Virus record (IMG/VR): IMGVR_UViG_3300035118_000209
Span: 1 to 56,075 of that record
Source: a virus
Strand: one strand, 5' to 3'
DNA length: 56,075 nt
In this document: positions 40,349 to 49,700 of the stretch, piece by piece
Numbering within the stretch: position 1 is the first letter of the stretch
How the letters are laid out: the number at the start of each line of letters is the position of its first letter
Program-made: the position numbers and the translations under genes
Notes under the pieces: model-generated
Databases searched by the model: none
Seen by the model: the letters and a program-made list of their open reading frames with translations, nothing else
Told to the model about the DNA's origin: nothing

Positions 40349-41371
40349 ATGAACGGAAATCCCAACACCGCTCTGGTCCAGCAGAAGAGGACTGTGTCCG
40401 AACTGCTGAACTCGGAGCGCGCACGCACCGAACTGGCCAAGGTCGTGCCCAAGCATCTCACGCCAGAACGAATGACACGGGTCGCGATGACCGCGTGTCT
40501 GAAGTCGCCCGGTCTCTTCAACTGCACGCCGGAGAGTCTGCTGCAGGCAGTCATGCTGTGCGCGCAGGCCGGGCTCGAACCCGACGGTCGCCTTGCTCAC
40601 CTGATCCCCTTCGGGAACTCGGTGCAGGTCATATTCGATTGGAAAGGCATCGTGACTCTCGGGCTCCGCAACGGCGGACTGGATCAGGTCTACGGCGACA
40701 AAGTCTGCGAGCATGACGAGTTCAATGCGTCGGTCGAAGACGGCGTGAAGAAAATCCACCACAAGATCAACTGGCTCAAGCCTCGGGGAAACCCCTATGC
40801 CTACTACGCCGTCACCAGCAAGAAGGGACAAATCGATTGGGAAGTGATGACGCTGGAGGAAGTCGAAGCGATCCACCAGCGCAGCAAAGCCAAGGACTCG
40901 GGCCCGTGGAAGACCGACTACGACGAGATGGCCAAAAAGACGGTGATCAAACGCATGTCCAAACGGTGGGATCTTCTGCCGGAGATCGGCGAGCTGATCA
41001 ATCAGGAAGACGACACGCCGGCTTTCGGTATGCCGGTCGTTTCATCGCCAGTGTTCAGCACGCCAGCCAAGGCAGCTCTTACCAGCGCGCCGGAAAACGA
41101 GGAGCCCGGTGATTCGCCGGCAACTAGCGAACCGGCGACACCGGCTCCGGCGCCGGCCGCTGAAGTCAGCCCGGTGAAACGGCTGCGCGAGCTGTGCAAG
41201 GAAGCCAAGCTGAAGGAAGCGCAGGTGATCGAGTTCCTGACGGGCATCGGCTCGCTGGAGCCGGGCGTGACGACGTTCGAGCAGGCGTTCCTGCAGAACG
41301 CTTCGTCGGTGAAAATGGTGGTCGACCAGTTCGAAGACATCTCTCTGCGGATCAAACTGCCGCCGGGATAA
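40349..41371 (+). CDS. recT: RecT-family single-strand annealing protein
   Basis: The 340-aa product carries the RecT core (about residues 20-215): LTPERMTRVAMTACLKSPGLFNCTPESLLQAVMLCAQAGLEPDG, NSVQVIFDWKGIVTLGLRNG and WKTDYDEMAKKTVIKRMSK. An acidic proline/alanine linker and a helical C-terminal domain follow. It anneals complementary strands in recombination and replication restart. The partner nuclease is coded 800 bases downstream. Confidence 0.92.
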   Translation: MNGNPNTALVQQKRTVSELLNSERARTELAKVVPKHLTPERMTRVAMTACLKSPGLFNCTPESLLQAVMLCAQAGLEPDGRLAHLIPFGNSVQVIFDWKGIVTLGLRNGGLDQVYGDKVCEHDEFNASVEDGVKKIHHKINWLKPRGNPYAYYAVTSKKGQIDWEVMTLEEVEAIHQRSKAKDSGPWKTDYDEMAKKTVIKRMSKRWDLLPEIGELINQEDDTPAFGMPVVSSPVFSTPAKAALTSAPENEEPGDSPATSEPATPAPAPAAEVSPVKRLRELCKEAKLKEAQVIEFLTGIGSLEPGVTTFEQAFLQNASSVKMVVDQFEDISLRIKLPPG

Positions 41372-41381
41372 AAACCAATTA

Positions 41382-41499
41382 CAACTCTCCCGTGGCGACG
41401 TGGCCGGAGTGGCTTCATAAACACTCAGCGGTCTGGAAATCGCCTTGGCAGTATGCGCAAACATCCCGTACTGGTCGCCTCTGCTGCGCGGGGGAGTTG
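41382..41499 (+). ncRNA. Cloverleaf-like structured RNA
   Basis: An 11-bp outer stem (CAACTCTCCCG 41382-41392; CGGGGGAGTTG 41489-41499, one G-U pair) encloses a four-way junction. The closing stem is GGCGAC/GTCGCC (41394-41399, 41474-41479). The arms are GAGTG/CACTC (41407-41411, 41422-41426), GCGGT/ATCGC (41428-41432, 41439-41443) and CAGTA/TACTG (41449-41453, 41469-41473). GTGGCCGGAGTGGC and CTGGAAA resemble parts of tRNA-Ser, but there is no T-loop sequence. It ends 29 bases before the next gene's ATG. Confidence 0.55.
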
Positions 41500-41528
41500 T
41501 GAGCAACCAACAAAAAGAAAGGACAGTT

Positions 41529-42152
41529 ATGAGTCATGCAACAGTGCTCGTCGCAGTGAACTGCGCGCGAGCGGACATCGAAGCAGAAGTTGAAAAACAA
41601 ATGCAGCCGTTCGACGAGAACGGAGGCTGGCTGGCCGACGGAACTCGGTGGGATTGGTGGGTCATAGGTGGCCGCTGGGACGGATACATGGGAAAGGGAA
41701 ACATCCTTCAGGTGAAGGCGATTCATCCGAACAAATTCAAGTCGAAGCGGCAGAAGGATGCCGAGGAGTCTTGGGATAACTTCTCTAACGACAAAAAGGA
41801 CAAAGGAGAAATCGTCGCAGTGCTTTGGAACTGCGATCCGAACATCACAAAGGAGAAATTCATCTCCGACCGAACTCAGGGCTGGTTCCCGTCTCACTAC
41901 GCATTCCTCTACGATCGCAAGTGGCACGAGCGGGAACGTATGGGCTTCTTCGGCATGAGCGCCAAGACGGAGTGTGAGATCGCCGGTAAAGAAAACGTTC
42001 ACCGCTGCAAGGCGAAATCACAAACCGATCCGGACGCTTACATCGTCACGTGGGGTGAAGATCGCCCCACATGGGAGTGCAAGTTCTACGACCGATTCAT
42101 CAAACCATTGTCACCCGAAACCTTCCTCGTCACTGTGGACTACCACGTTTGA
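41529..42152 (+). CDS. IGGRW-type early phage protein
   Basis: The 207-aa product contains DENGGWLADGTRWDWWVIGGRWDGY, a motif found in unrelated phages (WDWW-x-IGGRW) without a known role. FKPL-type strands near the end read FIKPLSPETFLVTVD. Start set by AAAGGACAG two bases before ATG, directly after the structured RNA. Confidence 0.7.
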   Translation: MSHATVLVAVNCARADIEAEVEKQMQPFDENGGWLADGTRWDWWVIGGRWDGYMGKGNILQVKAIHPNKFKSKRQKDAEESWDNFSNDKKDKGEIVAVLWNCDPNITKEKFISDRTQGWFPSHYAFLYDRKWHERERMGFFGMSAKTECEIAGKENVHRCKAKSQTDPDAYIVTWGEDRPTWECKFYDRFIKPLSPETFLVTVDYHV

Positions 42153-42155
42153 AAT

Positions 42156-43301
42156 ATGACCACTGAACTCGCAATCCAAAACGAACGTCGCGGCAGTACG
42201 TCTGCCAGCAACGCACAAGCAGACTCTCTCTGCCCCGGACGCCATCTGGCGCAGCGTGGGCTCTCTGAAACCGAAAGCAAGGACGCCACGCACGGCACGA
42301 TGATCCACGATGCACTGCGGACCGGCGACACCAGCAAGCTGTCCGTCGATCAGCGCGACACGTACGACGCGTGCATCGCCGTCGAACAGAAGCTGGTCAA
42401 CGCACTGTTCCCGGAGCTGGCCGCGTCCAAGGCACAGCCCAAGGTGTGGCGGGAGGAACGGCTGTGGGTGAAGATCAAAGGCGCGGCCGATCAACTGCTC
42501 GAACACTCCGGCAAGCCGGACGTGGTCTACCGAGTCGGCAACAAGGCGGCAGTGTTCGAATACAAGTCGTTAATGTCCGACGTGCCCAGCTCGCCGCTGA
42601 ACCTGCAGCTCCGCGATCAAGCGGTGCTCGTCCACGGCAATCTTCTGGTACCGGAATTGATGGTGGCCGTGATCCAGCCGCTGGTCACACGCTCGCCGGA
42701 AGTCTGTTACTACAACGCCGACGATCTCCAGAAGTCGATGCAGGAGATGTTCGCCCGCGTAGTCGCCAGCAACGACCCTGCCAGTCAGCGCGTGGCCGGC
42801 GAAGTCCAGTGTCAGTATTGCTTGGCCAAGACGAAGTGTCCGGCGTACCAGAAGTGGGCCGGTGCCATGGTGCCGAACATGGCGAGTCTCTTGGACGTGG
42901 CGATCGACCTGTGGACTCCGCAACAGCGGGGAATGTTTCTCGACCGGGAAGCCGTCGCTTCGAAGTGGCTGGAGGATTGCCGCAAGGCGATCAAAGCCGG
43001 ACTGAAGATGGACCCGGAGTTCTGTCAGGGCTGGACACTGAAGGAGGGAGCCAAGCGGGAAAAGATCATCGACCCGCAGGGCGTCTTCGATCGGTTCCAC
43101 ACACTGGGCGGTACGATCGAACAGTTCATGTCGTGCGTGGAGATCGGCAAGACCAAGCTGAAGGAAGTTCTGTCGACGGTCACCGGAGCGCGCGGCAAGG
43201 CGCTGGAAGCATCCGTCAAGACGATCACCGACGGGCTCACCGAGTCGAAGCAGAACGAGCCGTCGCTGGAAAGGAAAGTGAATGAACAAATCCCAAACTG
43301 A
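42156..43301 (+). CDS. Cas4/RecB-like Fe-S exonuclease
   Basis: The 381-aa product has the PD-(D/E)XK order: HGTMIHDAL, then KGAADQL (D112), then AVFEYKSL (E135, K137), then the glutamine helix LNLQLRDQAVL. One cysteine near the start (C26) and three at CQYCLAKTKC (C219, C222, C228) match the iron-sulfur latch of Cas4/AddB nucleases. It probably resects ends for RecT. A C-terminal extra domain (about 245-381) is helical. Confidence 0.82.
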   Translation: MTTELAIQNERRGSTSASNAQADSLCPGRHLAQRGLSETESKDATHGTMIHDALRTGDTSKLSVDQRDTYDACIAVEQKLVNALFPELAASKAQPKVWREERLWVKIKGAADQLLEHSGKPDVVYRVGNKAAVFEYKSLMSDVPSSPLNLQLRDQAVLVHGNLLVPELMVAVIQPLVTRSPEVCYYNADDLQKSMQEMFARVVASNDPASQRVAGEVQCQYCLAKTKCPAYQKWAGAMVPNMASLLDVAIDLWTPQQRGMFLDREAVASKWLEDCRKAIKAGLKMDPEFCQGWTLKEGAKREKIIDPQGVFDRFHTLGGTIEQFMSCVEIGKTKLKEVLSTVTGARGKALEASVKTITDGLTESKQNEPSLERKVNEQIPN

Positions 43302-43569
43302 TGCCACTGGGGCAAAGCTACCGGAGATGAAATGTCCGACGTGCGGATACGTGATGGATGGTGCCACTTGTCTGTACGTCCACGGAGACGATCGGCCAGA
43401 ACCCGATGACATCGCTCTGTGTGTCAACTGCGGTGAAGTGCTGGAGTTTGGAAAGGAATTCGTGCTTCAAGTTGCCACACTCACAGCGTTGATGACCCTC
43501 TCACAAGAACAACACCACCACGTTGAGATCGCGCAGAAGCTGATCCGGAAAGGAGACAGGAAATCATGA
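43282..43569 (+). CDS. Zinc-ribbon protein
   Basis: The 95-aa product has CPTCGYVM and LCVNCGEVLEFG, a classic two-knuckle zinc ribbon (about residues 17-56), then a helical tail with HHH. It overlaps the nuclease gene by 20 bases. A DNA-binding or accessory role is likely. Confidence 0.7.
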   Translation: MNKSQTDATGAKLPEMKCPTCGYVMDGATCLYVHGDDRPEPDDIALCVNCGEVLEFGKEFVLQVATLTALMTLSQEQHHHVEIAQKLIRKGDRKS

Positions 43570-43646
43570 TTACAGCAATACTGTTCGCTCTCTTAATACT
43601 TGCACCGCTGGTCTGGTTGTCGTGGAGAATGTGGGTGGGAAAATGA
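43566..43646 (+). CDS. 26-aa membrane peptide
   Basis: One hydrophobic helix (ILFALLILAPLVWLSW) with a basic end. It overlaps the genes on both sides by ATGA. Very small, but the coupling is exact. It may help the next membrane protein. Confidence 0.5.
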   Translation: MITAILFALLILAPLVWLSWRMWVGK

Positions 43647-43792
43647 AGCAACATCACCTTGCCGCCGTCATCGGAATCGTTGTGCTCGCCATCGCCAGCG
43701 TCACGAAAGATCAACAGCTCGTGGGCTGGTGGATGGTGGGCGGTCTGCTCTTCCTTGCACTGGCCTTCGTCCTCAAGATCACTTCCCGGTGA
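43643..43792 (+). CDS. 49-aa two-helix membrane protein
   Basis: Two membrane helices (about residues 6-19 and 28-45) are separated by a short TKDQQ loop. It is the last rightward gene; its last 14 bases overlap the end of the giant convergent gene. The shape fits a small holin or antiholin, though it lies with early genes. Confidence 0.5.
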   Translation: MKQHHLAAVIGIVVLAIASVTKDQQLVGWWMVGGLLFLALAFVLKITSR

Positions 43793-46700
43793 TCTCGCCG
43801 GAGTGCATCACGTACCAGTCGATGTATTTGTTGAGCAGGTCTTGCCGCTCGACGTTTGCGTTGTTGAACAGTTCGAAGTCCTGATCGTTCAGGCTGTCCA
43901 AGAACATCGCCTCGTTCTCCCAGCTTCCGGTCATCGGCCGCTGTGCCCACGTCGCCATGGCCTGAGCGATCGGGTCTTTGATCACGTTGCCCTTGCTGTC
44001 CAACTTCAGAGGGTGAGTCTTGCGCAACTCGGTGAACACCCGCCGGGCTTCCTTCACGTCGTCGTTGCGCAGCGCGCTACGGAGCGCGGCGTAGGACGGA
44101 GCATCCGTAGGCTGCAAAAAGAAGCCGGCGTCTGGTCTCAGATTGTTCTTCTCCACGAAGTCATTGGCCAGCCTCAGCGTCTGAGTCAGCGGCGTCTCGG
44201 CCGGCTGCACCTTCATTCCCGCCCAGCCCAGCATCTGCCGCTGAACCGCTCCGCGTCGCGGCGGTGAGATGCTTTCCGGTGCGATCGCGTGACCGATCGC
44301 TTTGGCCGGCGCACCGAAGGACAGAGGCAACGGCGCCAGTTGTCCGGCGGCTTCCTTCCACACGTCAGTAGTCTTCGTGATCCGCCTTCCAAATTCATCT
44401 TCACCGCTGGCGATCACCTTCGCGGCCTTGCCCACTGGGCCAAGCGCATTGGCTCCGATCTGGAGCATGACATCGTGCGCTCGTGGACGGCTGCCCATAA
44501 GCCGGTTTACGTCGTGCGTCATCTCCATGAACACGGACATCGGCGAGAGCCAGAAACCGTTTCCTTTTCCGGTCGGGATGAACGCGTCGAACTTGTGATC
44601 CCTCTCGTTGTTCTGCCACGTGAATTGCTTGCGGCTGATCAGGTTCAACACCTGAGTCAGTACGAAGTAACCGGCCAGACCGCGCAGCATGGAGCGAGTG
44701 ACCGGAGTGCTCACGTGGTACTGCGCGGCACGCAGATCGCCTTTGGCCAGACTGCCCGCCGCTTTGGCCAGCCGGGTGTAGGTCTCTACTTCCTTCATGA
44801 TGATGCCCTCCCGCCACATTGGGGCCAGCATCACGATCTGGGCCATGTCCCTGAAGGTCGGGTTGCGGAAGATCCCCTGCCGTCCCATGTTTCCGAATTC
44901 GATGTTCATGCCTCGAACCACATCGCGAAGAAGATCGGGAAGTCGTCGACCCGGGAATTGATCGTGCAACCGTTCGAAGTTCTCCACTCCTTTCTGAAGC
45001 ATCAGGCCGCTGGTGTATTTGTCGAAGAGCCAGCGGTTGTAAGGACCGATGACTTTGTGCCACGGCTCTCCAACGAGCGGGATATTCCGGATCGCATCCT
45101 TGTAAAGCGCATCGATCACGCGGCTGGCATTGAGTCCATTACCGAGAAGTCCGCGTCCTACTTCATGACGGGTTGCGTACTTGAAAGTCCCGTCCCGATC
45201 AATAAGTTGGATTGTTCCTTTCGCCCAGTCCGCTGCCTCCTGCGTGATGAACCCTTTCTCCACGGCTTCAGGCATGTCTTCCAGTCTCCAGTTCAATACT
45301 GCGAACCCGCCCTTGAAGTTGGGATTGATTTCCCACCAGCGTTTGCCGGACAACGTCGCGCCGTATTGCGCCAGCCGGCTGAAGTGGAACATATCCCCGA
45401 TCAGGAGCCAGCCGTGCTTGAGCATCGAAGCGCCTAACAAAGCCTGCCGCCCGCCGGGCATGTCCGCGATCTGGGACGTGCGGGACAGGGAACGAATCAT
45501 CTTCACGTAGGGCTCGCTCACCGACAACGGGACACCGCGTTTGTTTTCCGTCGGCCAGATCAGGTGCGGGTAATCCAGACTCGCCGGGACGTATTCCATG
45601 TGCACCCGACCGGTCTGCGGGTCTTCTTTGGGAATCGACTTGGGCGCCACGGCGATCGGCTTGCCAGTCTCCGGGTCGCGCAAATCCTTCCACATTTCCC
45701 GGGCCTGTGCCGCTGCCACTTTGTAGCGGCCGGAGCGGACGCGCGATTCCATCAGCACGGCCGGGTCGTAGCTGCCCGGGATGAACGGTCCATGGGCGAT
45801 AGCCTCGTACATGTCCCGGAACCGTTTGCCGCCGCGATACTGTTCGCCCAAGAGCTTTCTGGTACCGCCGAAGGGAGCGAAGGCCACCTGCTGGTCGCTC
45901 CAGAATTCTCCCTCGTACCGGCCGGGCAGATAGTAGGCGCGTTCCTTCACGTCGAAACCGTTGGCGTTCTCGAAATCAATCTCGTCCTTGCCCTCTTTCA
46001 AAATCTGCGCGGCCGTCCGCTGCAGTTCCGGGTCATCCCAATGGTCTCGGGCGTAATCGATCTCTTTCTCCAGCCGGTCTGCCGCCTTGGAAATCTTTCC
46101 GGACCACAGCCGCTTCACGGGGTCTCGGCTGATGCCCCACAGTTCGGCTTTTGTCCGGGCCGACGCGATGTCTTTGCGCAGAAACTCCAGACCCTTCGGG
46201 GTGAACCCGGAAAGCGGTGGCGTTTTCTCGTACTTCATCGCGCGATTCGTGGACGCGATCACCGCTTTGGCAGCGGCGCGAACCATCTGCGCCTGCTTTG
46301 TGTCGGCACGGCTGGCACTCTTGGCCGATACCATTCGAATCAACTGGCCCACCTGACGGGCATACTGGTCGGCAACTCGCTCCTGTCCGTCGAGAATGCG
46401 AGGCAGATCGCGTTTCACAACTCGCCGGGCGCCGATCGCGCGCAGTGATTTGAAGAGCTGGATCGTCTCGTCGTTGGTCACCTGCTTGGCGCGACGAAGC
46501 GAGGACGGATCACGTTCGCGAAGTGCGGACACGCCGTAGCGCAGACTGCTTTCCAAAGTGTATTTTTTCTTGGGAACTTCACGATGCGCCAGCGTGCGCA
46601 GTGCGGCTTCGCCCATGTATGGGTTTTCGCCTTGAGCCAACTCGGCAGATAATGCCTGCTGCGCTTCCGGACTCAGCATCTCCGGCTCATGCGGCACAGC

Positions 46701-49700
46701 CGGCGGCGGCGGTTCCGCTGGGGTTCCACGTGGAGCGCCGGCAACTTCGGTCGGCGCGCGTCCACGGAGCGTGCTGATCTCACGCGCAGTCGGGCTCACA
46801 AATTCAGCCGGAGGCGGCGGAAGCATCGATTCTTTCGGGCGAATGGTTGTCGCTGATCCCAGACCTGCTTGTTCCCGGGTGATGCCGGCCATCGGTCCGG
46901 TAAAGGAGGAGGTTCGAATGCCGGGCGTCCCCTCAATGCCGACATCTCCGAACCACTTCTCGAAATCATTCACGCTGTCGAACTTCTGGTGGAACTTCTG
47001 CACCGGATCCCGCAGCGTCATCACGACCATCGGCGACCATGACTTCAGCAGCTTGTCAGTGATCTTCTCGCTGGGCAGAGAAGCCCCGTCCGGGTTGGTG
47101 ATCTTCGGACCTGTTCGTGGGTCTCTCCATGTGGAGACCAGCGTCACCTTGCCGTCGCGGTCGAGCAGGGCCATCACGTTCTTGCTGACGGTGCGCGGCG
47201 GCGCGGCCTTGCCGGTGGCATCGACAGCCGCGTTGGCGGTGGCCAACTCTCCGACTCGCTTGGCGTCGCCGGCTTCTTCGGCCGGGATACGAGTGATCAG
47301 ACGGCGCGATTCGATCGTCGGAAACTGGCCAGCCATTTCGCCGGCCTGAACCTTTTCCGCTTCGGTTCTCGGCAGCGCGCCTTGCACGTCGTAGGTCTGG
47401 CCGATGTCTTCGGGTCCGATCTCTTTCCGGTCCCACGGTTTCTCCGGAGCATCGCCGGCCTTCTGCGTCAGCTTGTCCATGATCGCTCCGATGGCGGCGT
47501 AGCGCCGTTGAAACGGGACGTTAAATTTCTGAGCGATCTGCGGACCGTACTTTCGCTTGAATTCTTCCTGCGTCATCCACGGCTTTTTGCTGAACATCTT
47601 CCGGACGTACTCGATCTGACTGGCCATTTGCTCTTCGTTCATCACGTCGGGAATCTTGCCGATGTAGGGATCACGCTCGCTGGGTTGCAGCGCTTCGGCC
47701 ACGTCGCGTTTGACTCCCACTTCCGGCAACATGCGGGCCAGCTCGTCGCCGGTGGCCTGCATCAGATGCTTCGTCAGCGAGTCCTGCCACGCGTAGTAAA
47801 TCGAATCACGGGTCACCTGACTGCCGAACTGCGCGCGCAGCGTGTTGGAGAACTCCTCGAAGGATGGCAGCTTGCCCGACGCCTTCACGTTGCTGAAGAA
47901 CTGGTCGGTCATCTTGTCGATCTCGCCCGCAGCCGGCTGGCGGAATCCGCCGCGCTCAACTTCAGCCGTGCCTTTGACCGGCGGCAGCAAAAGTTCGGGG
48001 TGTTCCTTCGGCGCCTTCGGACGCCGGAGGGACATCGGCAGTTCCATCTGCGAAGGATCGTAAAGAGTCTCTCCACGTCCGCTATGTCCGGGGTCTCTTT
48101 TGACCGCCATCCCCTGTTCGATGCCCCAATCGATAGCGGACTGACGGACCTTCGGTGAGATGTCTCCTCGACTGCTTATCCAAAGAGTGTTTGCTTTACG
48201 ATCGGCCACTGCTCGAACCCATCCTCGTGTGAACATTTCTCGGTACAGGTCGGTGTCTTCCATTACTTCCGCTTCATCCTCTGGAATGACGTCCTTCAAT
48301 TTGTTGTATGCGAATTCCTTGTGGCCCTCCGGAGCCTCGTGAAGTTCTCCAGAGGAGTTGAACCACTTTTCGAGAGTCCCCTTTGGACCGTACCCTTCAG
48401 TTGGTTTCCATTCTTTTTGACCGGCAGTCTTCGGACGTCGGAGGGAGGACGGTCCTTCAGCCTGTTCGGCAGCTTTGCGTTTAGCAGCTTCCAACTTAGC
48501 CTGCATTCCGTAATAATTCCTTGCAGCCGGAACATCCTGTGAGAGTTTTAGAATTACAGCAAAAGGATTTCTATCAGCAGTGACAACCCAACCACGCGCC
48601 GCTAAATCTTGACGTTGTTTGGGTGTCAATGTTTTCCAAATCGGAGCTATGTCTTTTCCGTAAAGTGGATCATTCTTTTCCCTTAATTCTCCCAGCACTT
48701 TATCCAACATAGAGGCTGGTTCAACCCAACCCGGCCTCTGCATAAGAGTTTCGGCATCGAACCTCGCGGCAAAACGTGGTACAACGGTTGCCTGCTCTTC
48801 CTCAGACAATGCTTTCGGTCTTCTCAGTGAACTCGGTCGCGGCGTCTCCAGCCGCTGCGCCAGACTCTCGGTCGCTGTGAGCTCCCGGCCGCTCGTGCGC
48901 TCCAGAGCCTTCACAGATTCAACTGTGTGTTTGAGTGGAGCGCCAGCGCGTTTAGGTACCATTCCTTCCGCAGAACCTTCATCGAACGCAGCCTCGATAA
49001 TTTCACGAGGGAATTGCACGATTGTTCCGAGACCGAATTCCGGACTCATGAGCAGAGCCATTTTCTTTTGTGGATCAGTCTCCGTCTGGAGTTGGTCACG
49101 AACTTTCTGTCCGTCTTCGATGATCTTACGCCGCGTGTACTCCAACGCCGCGATCACGGGCTTGGCTTTCTCTTCTCCAAGCTGGCGCAGGAATAGTCCG
49201 GCCTGATACGCGGACTCCTGCTGGTAGACGTCTCCCTTCAGGAAGCGCTTCATCACACTCATCCAGTAATCCGGAGAGTTCACCGCGTCGCCGGCATCGT
49301 GAAAATACTTCGGTCCGAGCGCTGGCTTGCTGACGCCCTTGGAAACGAACTTGTCAGTGGCGTACTGCTCCTGCTTCGGGTCTTCAGATTCTTGCGGTCT
49401 CCGCAGCGACGAAGGGTTCCCTCCAGCCGCAACGAACCGGGCGGCGTCGAGATTGCCTTGCACTTTCTCCAGCAGAGACCGTCGCACATTCCCGCGCTCA
49501 GTCGGCAAGGTCTCCATGATCCGGGAAACGATCCGTTGAAGCGTGTTGAGCTGTTCCATCTTCCAACGTTCCCGGCCAACGGTCATCACTGTTTCGGTGG
49601 GAGACATCTTCCGCAACTGGGCCAGCCTACGCGCGATCGATTCGTAACCCAGCATCCGGTCCGTGAATGGCCTTCCGTGAGCGGCCTGTGCCCCGGCTCG

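Noticed and set aside
41394-41479. Genuine tRNA-Ser gene
   Set aside because: The T-arm lacks the GTTC-type loop, the anticodon loop would have six bases, and the acceptor has only six pairs. Kept only as a tRNA-like structure.
25949-43792. Temperate phage signature
   Set aside because: An XRE regulator and a possible leaderless leftward gene are present, but no integrase, excisionase, attachment site or ParA was found, so lysogeny is not claimed.
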